NCBI GenBank assembly: GCA_021741205.1
Contig: JAIOYI010000006.1
Coordinates: 108,902-172,901 of the forward strand
Direction of reading: 5' to 3'
From: Emcibacter sp.
GTDB lineage: Bacteria > Pseudomonadota > Alphaproteobacteria > Sphingomonadales > Emcibacteraceae
Length of the DNA stretch: 64,000 nucleotides
The position numbers and the translations under genes are program-made. A model generated the notes under the pieces. That model ran no database searches. It was not told where the DNA came from and saw only the letters and a list, made by a program, of their open reading frames with translations. The first letter of the stretch is position 1. Each line of letters begins with the position of its first letter. Shown here one piece after another: positions 56,342-64,000 of the stretch.

Positions 56342-59122
56342 TTATTGTGATAATTCTTTCAGCAATTTGCGCGCATTTTCAATATCTGAAAAATCATTAC
56401 CACTTGCTATTACGGATTCAAGTTCTTTCTTTGCAACAGCTTTACGTCCCGCATTTTTCAATGCAACCGCATAATGATATCTTATTTCCATCATTCTAGG
56501 TGCCTTTAATACGGCATCTTGGAGCAATTCCAAACCCTTGTCATTTTTGCCTTGTTGCACCAATATCCACGCATAGGTATCGATAAATGACGGTTCTTCT
56601 GGGAATAATTTATAAGCTGCTGCTGCTGTTGCAAGAGCTTTTTCAGGTTGTCCGGTTTCGCTGTACAACCAAGCTACATTATTCAATGCAATAGGATTTT
56701 TATCGCTAATTTTCAAAATAACTTCATACTGTTCTATGGATTTATCATAGACCTTATCCTGCAAATAAAAACTTGCTAAAATATGTCGGACGGCTATGTC
56801 ATCATGATTTTTTTCCAACCATGAGTTCATTATATTTATCGCTTTGTCTTTTTGACCAGTATTAATATAAGCTCTTGCCAATTCACCTGTAAACTGGCTG
56901 CCCGTTGCACCAAAATCAGAGGCCTTTAAGTAACTGACCAATGAATCAATATGTCTGTTCTGAGCCGACAACATACGGCCTTCAAGAATATAGGCCGTGA
57001 TATTTTTTTCATCAATTTTTTTAATCTGATTAATATGTTGTTGAGCCGTATCATAATTTTCTTGAGCAGATTCCAATGCCGCAAGATCAAGGATCATCGG
57101 GATCTTATTTTCCGAAAGAGACATTGCCTTAATAAAAGATTTTCTCGCCGCATCTGGATCATTGCTCCTTAATTGCGCCCTACCCAATATTTGGTAAGCA
57201 TTTGCATTATTGCCCATTATGGCGGCCATTCTTTCAAAATTTCCAACGGCTGATGCGGGGTCCCTATTGATCATGTTAATATTGCCACTAACCTCATAGC
57301 CTGCTGGATGGTCGGGAAAATCCACAATAATTTGTTGGGATATGGCTTTTGCGCGATCAAGTTTCTTTTGTGATATATAAAATTCTGAGAGTTCAATTCT
57401 GGCTTTAATATTATTGGAATCAGCCGCCACCAAACGCAGATAAAATTCTTCTGCTTTTTCATTATCATTATTTTTCTTATAATATTCTGCTAAGCCACGA
57501 ATGGCTCCAGCATGATTTTTGTCGGCCGATAAAACCCCATTATATATTGCCAAAGCTTTTGCATCATGACCTTCTTCTAGCTCTAATTGTGCTAAATTCA
57601 TTGAGGCCGAATAATAGGACGAAGACACCTCCAATGCCTTATTAAATTGAGCCCGTGCTTTGTCATTGTCTTTTTTGCCTAAATATGCCGTTCCCTTCAG
57701 ATTATAACCAACGGGATTAGCCTTATCCTGTTTTATGAGAGAATCTGCATTAACAATAGCAGTATCAAAATTCTTTTCCTGTAATGAAATGAGCGTCTTA
57801 AATACGGCAGCTTGATTTGAGTTTGGATCTTTCTCTAAAACTTCCGATAAATCAGCCTGTGCGGCCTCCGCATCCCCCGAGGCCAAACGACTTAGGGCAA
57901 GTTGTGTTTTAAGATTACTTTCATTTGGTTTCATTTCTACCGCCTTTTCAAAAAAGGCTGTACCATTCTCATAGTTGCCAAGTTTCATATTGGCGCTTCC
58001 TAATAAGGCATATGTGATTGAACCAGCCTTACCACTATCAACGAGAGGCATAAGAACCTTAATCGCCTGTTCTGCATCATTCTGACGTAATAATGAAGCC
58101 CCCAAAAGACGCCGCGCTACAATATTGTCTGGTGAAACATTAATCAGCTTATCCAAATTATAAATAGCCTGTGCATAATTTTTCTTGGTGTAATTCATCA
58201 CCCCTCTTAACATCATAGCACCAGGAAAATTATCAAGAGCCTGTCCAGAGGCGCTTAAAAACTCTTCTGCTTTATCGAGTTCATTTTTTTGAGCATAAAT
58301 TACTGCGGATAAATAATTAGCCAGGGGATGTTTTGGAGCGATAGAAAAAATTACATCCAATTTCTCAAGTGCTTCATCCGAACGTTTCAAATCAAATAAA
58401 ATAGCTGAAATCTTGAATAATGCAGAAATATTTTTAGGATCATACTGAAGCGCCTGTTCGAAAAAAGGCAGCGATTTCTCTGGCCCAGATTTTAAATTAA
58501 CAAGTTCACCTTTGAGAATAATACCCTCTACATTTTTCGGATTTGTGGCAATAACTTCATCAATTTTATGCTCTGATTTTTCCATTTCTTTCTGAAAGTA
58601 ATAAATTTGGGCAATTGCAACCCCTAATTTATCATTATTGCCGTTAAACTTTTCGCCCTTTTCAAAAAATTCAAGAGCCTTATCCAGATGATTAAGACCC
58701 TGATGGGCATTACCTATAATAAGATAAAATTCACCTTTTGCATCGGCACTCACATTTTCTTCATGCAATGTATCCAGAATGGTCTGGTATTGCCGTTGTA
58801 GCAACCTTACTTTACTAAGATTAATAATAACTTTATCTTGGGGAATGCCAAGATCAATGGCTTTCAAATATTCCTTTTCAGCCGAAGAGGCACTGTTTGT
58901 TTCTAGATATAAATCCGCCAAAGAGACCCTAATATTAGGGTTTTTTGGGTCGGCAATAACTGCATTTTTTAATTGAATAATAGCAGCGTTTACATCGCCC
59001 TTTTTCAAATATTCTTCAGCGTCCTTAATATAAGATGCACTTTTATCATTATTGATTGCTGCATAGGCTGGAATTGATGTTCCCAGAAGTAATGCTATGG
59101 ATAATGTTGCTAGGCTTTTCAT
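56342..59122 (-). CDS. prsT: PEP-CTERM system TPR-repeat lipoprotein/secreted protein PrsT
   Basis: Large tetratricopeptide-repeat protein of the XrtA/PEP-CTERM system, 926 residues. A Sec signal peptide (about 1-22, MKSLATLSIALLLGTSIPAYA) has no lipobox Cys at its end. Then about 20-25 TPR units run to the C-terminus, with repeat patterns like NLKGTAYLGKKDNDKARAQ and LNNVAWLYSETGQPEKAL. The protein should be periplasmic. It follows prsR by 61 bp in the usual prsK-prsR-prsT order. TPR scaffolds of this group accompany exopolysaccharide synthesis; the exact role is not established. Confidence 0.92.
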   Translation of the reverse strand: MKSLATLSIALLLGTSIPAYAAINNDKSASYIKDAEEYLKKGDVNAAIIQLKNAVIADPKNPNIRVSLADLYLETNSASSAEKEYLKAIDLGIPQDKVIINLSKVRLLQRQYQTILDTLHEENVSADAKGEFYLIIGNAHQGLNHLDKALEFFEKGEKFNGNNDKLGVAIAQIYYFQKEMEKSEHKIDEVIATNPKNVEGIILKGELVNLKSGPEKSLPFFEQALQYDPKNISALFKISAILFDLKRSDEALEKLDVIFSIAPKHPLANYLSAVIYAQKNELDKAEEFLSASGQALDNFPGAMMLRGVMNYTKKNYAQAIYNLDKLINVSPDNIVARRLLGASLLRQNDAEQAIKVLMPLVDSGKAGSITYALLGSANMKLGNYENGTAFFEKAVEMKPNESNLKTQLALSRLASGDAEAAQADLSEVLEKDPNSNQAAVFKTLISLQEKNFDTAIVNADSLIKQDKANPVGYNLKGTAYLGKKDNDKARAQFNKALEVSSSYYSASMNLAQLELEEGHDAKALAIYNGVLSADKNHAGAIRGLAEYYKKNNDNEKAEEFYLRLVAADSNNIKARIELSEFYISQKKLDRAKAISQQIIVDFPDHPAGYEVSGNINMINRDPASAVGNFERMAAIMGNNANAYQILGRAQLRSNDPDAARKSFIKAMSLSENKIPMILDLAALESAQENYDTAQQHINQIKKIDEKNITAYILEGRMLSAQNRHIDSLVSYLKASDFGATGSQFTGELARAYINTGQKDKAINIMNSWLEKNHDDIAVRHILASFYLQDKVYDKSIEQYEVILKISDKNPIALNNVAWLYSETGQPEKALATAAAAYKLFPEEPSFIDTYAWILVQQGKNDKGLELLQDAVLKAPRMMEIRYHYAVALKNAGRKAVAKKELESVIASGNDFSDIENARKLLKELSQ

Positions 59123-59183
59123 TATATTCCCTTTATTTATGACGTAAATGTTTGTTACACATGATGTATAATTTTATCTACCA

Positions 59184-60539
59184 CTATAGTGTAATATCAT
59201 ATTGCTTAATCAAACCATAAAAAGTAGGTCTGCTAATTCCCAGTACGTTAGCGGCACGGCTAACATTCCCATTTGACTGTACTAAAGCTTTGTTTATTGC
59301 TTTAACATCTGCATTTTCTCTTACGAGCTTTAAATTGAGAACTTCTATTTCACTTTCTTTAATATTAAGTTCCAAATCCTCGGATGTAATTTTCTTTCCA
59401 TTACACATGATAACAGATCTTTTTATTCTGTTTTCCAATTCACGAACATTGCCGGGCCAATTATAGCTTGCGATTGCTGTTAGAGCGTCCGGCGTAAATC
59501 CCTTGATTTGTTTTTTTAATTCATCATTAAATCTAATCAGAAATGCCTTTGCCAGTAACACCGCATCGCCTTCTCGTTCAACGAGTGTTGGAATATTAAC
59601 GGTAATTTCACTTAATCTATAAAATAGATCTTCTCGGAAAGTACCTTTTCTTATATCACTCTCAAGATCTTGGTGCGTTGCACAAACCACACGAACATCA
59701 ACAGGAATTTCCTTGCGTCCGCCGATACGTTCAATTACCCGTTCCTGTAGAAAACGCAAAAGTTTAACTTGCAACGAAAACTGTAAATCCCCTATTTCAT
59801 CCAGAAATAAGGTTCCCCCTTCTGCTAATTCAATTTTACCGATTGTTTGCTTAACGGCACCAGTAAAGGCTCCCTTCTCATAACCAAACAATTCGCTCTC
59901 AAGAAGATTTTCTGGAATAGCCGCACAGTTGATAGCAACAAACTTACCATTGCGCCTATCACTCATATCATGAACCGCTCTTGCCAAAAGCTCTTTACCC
60001 GTACCGCTTGCCCCTAGGAGCAAAACAGAAACATTTGCTGGTGCGACCCGTTCAATCATATCACAAACTTTATACATGGTTGGGCAACCCGTGATCAAAC
60101 CCTCAAAACGGGAAAAACTGCGAATTTCTGATAAGCGAAGATTTTCCTGCTCTAAATCATACAATCTAAAGGCTCTTTCCACAATTAATCCTAGTCTATC
60201 AGGATCCACAGGTTTTTGATAAAAATCATAGGCCCCTAATGCAATTGCCTTCAATGCACTTTCATGAGCACCGTGTCCACTTGCAACGATAACTTTAGTA
60301 CCTGGAAATTTTTCTAAAATTTGTTCCAATGTTTTAAAACCTTCGGAGGTTCCGTCTGGATCAGGTGGTAATCCAAGATCCAAAGTGACAACGGCTGGGT
60401 TTTCATTTTCCATAACATTTAAGGCTTGTTTGCGTTCACCAACAATCGATACCTTATAATCCTCGAAATTCCATTTATACTGTCTTTGAAGACCAGGATC
60501 ATCCTCAACGACGAGTAAACTTCTTTTGCTATCTGCCAT
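59184..60539 (-). CDS. prsR: PEP-CTERM-box sigma-54 response regulator PrsR
   Basis: NtrC-type transcription activator of the PrsK/PrsR two-component system. The 451-residue protein has a receiver domain with the phospho-acceptor Asp54 in VVTLDLGLPPDPDG, and the family-specific opening VVEDDPGLQRQYKWNFEDY. The AAA+ domain has Walker A GASGTGKE (176-183) and the sigma-54 contact loop GAFTGA (223-228). A C-terminal Fis-type helix-turn-helix follows (NVSRAANVLGISRPTFYGLI). Activation of sigma-54 promoters for PEP-CTERM genes is known for the family. It is 17 bp after prsK. Confidence 0.96.
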   Translation of the reverse strand: MADSKRSLLVVEDDPGLQRQYKWNFEDYKVSIVGERKQALNVMENENPAVVTLDLGLPPDPDGTSEGFKTLEQILEKFPGTKVIVASGHGAHESALKAIALGAYDFYQKPVDPDRLGLIVERAFRLYDLEQENLRLSEIRSFSRFEGLITGCPTMYKVCDMIERVAPANVSVLLLGASGTGKELLARAVHDMSDRRNGKFVAINCAAIPENLLESELFGYEKGAFTGAVKQTIGKIELAEGGTLFLDEIGDLQFSLQVKLLRFLQERVIERIGGRKEIPVDVRVVCATHQDLESDIRKGTFREDLFYRLSEITVNIPTLVEREGDAVLLAKAFLIRFNDELKKQIKGFTPDALTAIASYNWPGNVRELENRIKRSVIMCNGKKITSEDLELNIKESEIEVLNLKLVRENADVKAINKALVQSNGNVSRAANVLGISRPTFYGLIKQYDITL

Positions 60540-60556
60540 ATATGTTTACTCTTCCC

Positions 60557-62662
60557 CTAATTTACATAATTATTTTGGTCTTCTGCTAAACGCAAATAGA
60601 CCTTCATTGTAGTGCCATGATTTTTTTTGCTTTTAACATCTAGCTTTCCCCCTAATCTTTTTATCATTTCCCTGCTTTCATAGGCTCCAATACCATATCC
60701 ATTTTTTTTGGTAGATCGGAAAGGTCTGAAGAGTTCATTCTTAATAAAATCTTCGTCCATTCCATGACCATTATCAATAACTTTTATAATAACATAATTT
60801 CCATCACATGACACATCCAGATTAAGTTTAGCGTCCTTGTCTTCACAAGATTCTTTTGCATTTTCGATAAGATGCATAAAAACTGTTTCTATGCTTTCCT
60901 CATCAGCATATATATCCAAATCTGCAAATGAATTGTTAAGATTAATATCCAGTCCTTGATCCTTATATTTTTGAACAATTTTTGCCATTATACGGCTGAT
61001 ATTGAGTGTTTTATCTTTTTTCTCTTTTGCGGGTTCCTGAACAACACTAATACGAGAAAGTAAATTATTCATTTTCTCCACAGAGTTTTGTACCGTTAAA
61101 ACCATATCTTTTTGAAATTCCGGATTATCCGCATATTTTTCGGCATTTTTTATCATTAAAGACAACTGACTCGCTAAATTTTTAATATCATGGACGACAA
61201 AAGCAAATTTTCTGTTAAATGATTCAAATTCTCTTGCCTCTGCTAATGCCATTTCCGCGATCTGTTCGGCTAAATAGCTGGCAAGTTGACGCCCAATCGT
61301 TTTTAAAAGATCCGTACTCTCCCAATTTAACGTATTTTTAAGGCGTGGCTGGAGCAAAACAACAAAGCCCACAAGCTTTCCTAGATGAATTAACGGCAAT
61401 ACAAGCCAAAATCTTTCATTACTCAACAACCATTCTGGAATAGTAATATTATGTCGCTCTATTACATCATCCTTTGTATCATTATTAAGATCTACGATCC
61501 ACTCTTCCTGCTCCAGAAATTTTATAAACTGATCATCCGATCGCAATTCAACATCCATATTATGTTGAAAATTCCATTTGGCGGCAAAGGTGTAAACATC
61601 GGGCTGTTCGCGTAACCATAAGGCGCCGCCAGAGCTATCCATCACATCAGCTAAAGTTTTAATTACCCGTTCACGAAGATCATAATGTTCTCCGGTTGCG
61701 GAAATTGTTTGAATGAATTTGAGCCATTCTTCTCTATAATCATACCTATATTGGAAAAAATGTTTAGCCAATAGGACTTGGGTCAACGATCTAAATCTTC
61801 CAGAAGTAATAAAAACCAATAATCCAAGCAGAGCAACAAGAATGAAAGTCGCTTGTAGAATATTTCCCCATTTTCCGCCATAATTCTGCAGGAAGTAGCC
61901 TGCCGCAGACATGCCAATAAGATAAGCACCTGTTCCAATTAGTGTAATAGTATGAAAGGCAGCTTTTCGAGACAGTTTAATATTAAGTTTCCATGTGGGA
62001 TTTCTTATAACAGACAAAGTTAATATAGGAACCACAATAAAATTGATCATGCCTCTTGCTTCAAATAATTTTTGACCAATGGACCTATATAATAATATGT
62101 CCGCAAACATAAGAAAATCATATATATAAAGTGCCATTACACCAAATAATAGAAGTCTAATGCCCCAAAGTCCCTCTGCGGCAGAGTTACGGTAAAGATT
62201 TTCAACAAGAAGAAAGATAATAATACAAAGGCATAAAATAATATAAATATTTGACTGTATTGGTAACTTTATATCAATAAAATCAACTAAATATCCTACG
62301 CCTAAGGCCCCCAATAAGATCACTAAAAAAACAAAAACGATCAAATAGTGTGATAATTTTTTACTAAGGTCATTATTTCCCTGCATTTCCCATATACGCG
62401 ACAGCATAACAAATAGAAACACAACCCACGACACACCGCGCAAAATTTCCATAAAGGGAAGCAAATAATTTACTTGATCTTGATTTAAAAACGACAAGCC
62501 CGTAGAAAAAGACCAAATCGCACTCACAATGACAGCAGAGGTTAACCAAAGATTTTCTCGGTTAAATTTTCGACTAATAATCAGGTAGCCCGCCAAGCCA
62601 GAATAAGATAATCCAGAAAGAATGAAAGTTATAAAGCTAATGTAGCCAAATTCATTTCCCAT
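60557..62662 (-). CDS. prsK: PEP-CTERM system membrane histidine kinase PrsK
   Basis: Sensor kinase paired with PrsR. The 701-residue protein has about ten hydrophobic segments up to residue 290. A GAF domain follows (about 330-465). The phospho-acceptor is His491 in FAFVVHDIKNLASQL, and the ATPase domain at about 590-695 has LIENAKESC, VIDNGHGMDEDFI and KKNGYGIGAYESREM. This long membrane-plus-GAF layout is the PrsK signature. epsB ends 9 bp upstream, so epsB, prsK, prsR and prsT probably share a transcript. The signal is unknown. Confidence 0.95.
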   Translation of the reverse strand: MGNEFGYISFITFILSGLSYSGLAGYLIISRKFNRENLWLTSAVIVSAIWSFSTGLSFLNQDQVNYLLPFMEILRGVSWVVFLFVMLSRIWEMQGNNDLSKKLSHYLIVFVFLVILLGALGVGYLVDFIDIKLPIQSNIYIILCLCIIIFLLVENLYRNSAAEGLWGIRLLLFGVMALYIYDFLMFADILLYRSIGQKLFEARGMINFIVVPILTLSVIRNPTWKLNIKLSRKAAFHTITLIGTGAYLIGMSAAGYFLQNYGGKWGNILQATFILVALLGLLVFITSGRFRSLTQVLLAKHFFQYRYDYREEWLKFIQTISATGEHYDLRERVIKTLADVMDSSGGALWLREQPDVYTFAAKWNFQHNMDVELRSDDQFIKFLEQEEWIVDLNNDTKDDVIERHNITIPEWLLSNERFWLVLPLIHLGKLVGFVVLLQPRLKNTLNWESTDLLKTIGRQLASYLAEQIAEMALAEAREFESFNRKFAFVVHDIKNLASQLSLMIKNAEKYADNPEFQKDMVLTVQNSVEKMNNLLSRISVVQEPAKEKKDKTLNISRIMAKIVQKYKDQGLDINLNNSFADLDIYADEESIETVFMHLIENAKESCEDKDAKLNLDVSCDGNYVIIKVIDNGHGMDEDFIKNELFRPFRSTKKNGYGIGAYESREMIKRLGGKLDVKSKKNHGTTMKVYLRLAEDQNNYVN

Positions 62663-62671
62663 ATCTATGCC

Positions 62672-63847
62672 TTATCTAACACCTTCTGGCCATAACAACA
62701 CCCGCACTGTTTGAATAAGAATAAGAAAATCAAGAAATAATGAATAATTTTTAATATAATAAAGATCATATTCCAGCTTGTGACGTGTATCTTCTTCAGA
62801 AGCACCATATGGATAATTTAACTGAGCCCAGCCAGTAATTCCCGGTTTTACACGATGACGTTCCGTATAAAATAATATTTTCTCCGCAAGTTGGTCAACA
62901 AAGAAGGGACGTTCTGGTCTTGGACCCACAAAACTCATTGCACCACTAAGGACATTAAATATTTGTGGTATCTCATCAATTCTCGTTGCTCTTATGATAC
63001 GGCCAATTTGCGTAACACGAACGTCGTTCTTTGCAGCCCATTTAGGCACGCCGTCCGCCTCTGCATCTACGGTCATGCTTCTGAACTTTAGTACATTAAA
63101 TGTTCTTCCATTCAGCCCAACTCTCTCTTGTTTGTAAAATACTGGCCCCCGACTGGTAAATTTCACCAATAAGGCCGTTATCAAAAGAATAGGAAGACTT
63201 AGAAACAAGAGCAGAAGGCTTGCCGTAATATCAAATATACGTTTTAATATAAGATCAAAATTTCCGCCCCCTCCAAAACCATCAGAAAAAACCATCCAGC
63301 TTGGATTAAGGTTCTCCAGATTTACTGTTCCAGATTGAATCTCTATAAATGTCGTGGCCTCAATAATATGACACCCCTCCATCTTACAATCCAACAATTC
63401 ATGGATTGGCAATGCCCCACGTCGTTCCTCAATGGCAACAACAATTTCCTGAACAGCTAAATCTGCAACATATTCTTTTAAGGAACGTTTGTTGTCATAT
63501 TCTAGGGCATTTTTAATTTTTGTCTCATCTTTATTGACACGCAAAAATCCAACAAATTCAATATCATTCGATTGCTGTAATCCACATGACCTTACCTTAG
63601 CGGCACGTTCTCCCGCACCTAAAACTAATACTCTTCTTTTCAATGCTCTAAGGTCAACAACATGGGTATAAATATATCGACTAAGCAATAGTCCTAAAAA
63701 TGACAAGATCAATGCATATATTATGACACTTCGCCATAAATCTATTTCAGGAAAGATATAGAGGAGAACCGAAAGAACGACAAAAGACAGGCCAAGGCTT
63801 GTTGTTAAACGAATTAATGTAATCTTTAAATCACGGCAGGCATCCAA
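62672..63847 (-). CDS. epsB: TIGR03013-like sugar transferase EpsB, 5' end lost to an IS
   Basis: Initiating phosphoglycosyltransferase that moves a sugar-phosphate from UDP-sugar to undecaprenyl phosphate, first step of XrtA-linked exopolysaccharide. The C-terminal catalytic domain (about 200-391) is complete: VFYKQERVGLNGRTFNVLKFRSM, RVTQIGRIIRATRIDEIPQ, SFVGPRPERP, TERHRVKPGITGWAQL. A CoA-binding-like Rossmann domain precedes it (RVLVLGAGERAAKV). The family is about 460 residues; 391 from TTG 63847 leaves the first membrane helices missing. The frame runs on to about 63862 and then enters IS DNA. Activity is uncertain. Confidence 0.85.
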   Translation of the reverse strand: MDACRDLKITLIRLTTSLGLSFVVLSVLLYIFPEIDLWRSVIIYALILSFLGLLLSRYIYTHVVDLRALKRRVLVLGAGERAAKVRSCGLQQSNDIEFVGFLRVNKDETKIKNALEYDNKRSLKEYVADLAVQEIVVAIEERRGALPIHELLDCKMEGCHIIEATTFIEIQSGTVNLENLNPSWMVFSDGFGGGGNFDLILKRIFDITASLLLLFLSLPILLITALLVKFTSRGPVFYKQERVGLNGRTFNVLKFRSMTVDAEADGVPKWAAKNDVRVTQIGRIIRATRIDEIPQIFNVLSGAMSFVGPRPERPFFVDQLAEKILFYTERHRVKPGITGWAQLNYPYGASEEDTRHKLEYDLYYIKNYSLFLDFLILIQTVRVLLWPEGVR

Positions 63848-63862
63848 CTGGTATAATCCAGT

Positions 63863-64000
63863 AGAGGTGGTCCCACTTGGTTGGACAGGTTTGCGGCGAT
63901 GTTAAGCTACAGTGTGTTGTTTAATGTTATGCCGCTTCTTTCTTTTGATCAGGGGCATGCCCCTGATTTTCGTTTTGATTATAGACCTCGTCGGGAGTTT
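63863..64000 (-). mobile_element. IS3-family insertion sequence, right part cut by window edge
   Basis: From about 63863 the sequence stops resembling epsB. On the plus strand it reads AGAGGTGGTCCCACTTGG, a likely terminal inverted repeat, and then 45-60 bp later enters the end of a transposase. The boundary is uncertain by about 15 bp, and the other end, with any target duplication, lies outside the window. Insertion truncated the 5' part of epsB. Confidence 0.75.
63927..64000 (-). CDS. IS3-family transposase OrfB, C-terminal end only
   Basis: The last 23 codons are visible, from the window edge to TAA 63927-63929. They read TPDEVYNQNENQGHAPDQKK then EAA. TPDEVY is the conserved C-terminal tail of the IS3 OrfB rve transposase, just after the catalytic DDE domain. 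A GCATGC-centred palindrome (GGGGCATGCCCC, 63952-63963) lies inside the frame. Reading frame, strand and position beside the inverted repeat agree, but only this tail supports the family assignment. Confidence 0.8.
   Translation of the reverse strand, partial: TPDEVYNQNENQGHAPDQKKEAA

Overview
The window is a chromosomal segment of an AT-rich alphaproteobacterium (roughly 40% G+C by eye). The lineage call rests on gene content: a DivK-PleD operon followed by a DUF3572 gene, the ParA-like division-site protein MipZ, a phasin, ClpS-ClpA, a ctaCDB-coxF-ctaGE-DUF983-SURF1 cytochrome oxidase operon, and the alphaproteobacterial pyrB / degenerate pyrC / plsY / dprA / topA / rnr / rpmG order. The order or genus cannot be fixed from the sequence. 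Kordiimonadales-, Emcibacterales- or Sphingomonadales-like relatives would fit an exosortase A (XrtA) gene set, but this is a weak inference.

Layout. 1-12.2 kb is housekeeping metabolism: tpiA-secG-pyrG on the minus strand, ppiD-trpE on the plus strand, a YibQ-type deacetylase, parE, and thrC with an M16 peptidase. 12.3-18.4 kb is a complete aa3-type cytochrome c oxidase operon on the minus strand, including a 39-residue CoxF-like ORF and a perfect 12-bp hairpin between ctaD and ctaB. 18.7-22.9 kb holds tldD, a PNPOx-fold protein, a bidirectional terminator, and thiC under a TPP riboswitch. 22.9-32.7 kb is a long plus-strand run: ruvX, pyrB, inactive-looking pyrC', plsY, dprA (apparent AUU start), topA, rnr and rpmG.

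32.7-36.5 kb is a cyclic-di-GMP and cell-cycle signalling area. It has divK-pleD, DUF3572, an unknown HAD-like protein, and a second GGDEF gene. That GGDEF gene sits behind an excellent sigma-54 promoter with an upstream 9+9 bp palindrome in the position expected for an enhancer. 36.6-48.6 kb holds ridA, ugpQ, a FemAB-like acyltransferase, clpS-clpA, a phasin with PhaR-like TGC palindromes, a J-domain membrane protein, mipZ, a Bax-like glucosaminidase, panC, mgtE and an alpha/beta hydrolase. 48.6-52.5 kb holds a possible small RNA, a LytS/LytTR two-component pair and an orphan MotA/ZorA-like membrane protein with a long coiled-coil tail.

52.7-64 kb is an exopolysaccharide/exosortase-associated locus. 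It comprises three family-4 glycosyltransferases, then prsT, prsR, prsK and epsB of the PEP-CTERM/XrtA system, all but one on the minus strand. The right edge is an IS3-family insertion sequence. The end of its transposase is visible, and it has removed the 5' part of epsB. No exosortase and no PEP-CTERM substrate lie inside the window. PrsR is a sigma-54 activator, so the sigma-54 GGDEF gene 25 kb away is a reasonable candidate for the same regulatory world; this link is inference. No tRNA, rRNA, CRISPR array or prophage was seen.
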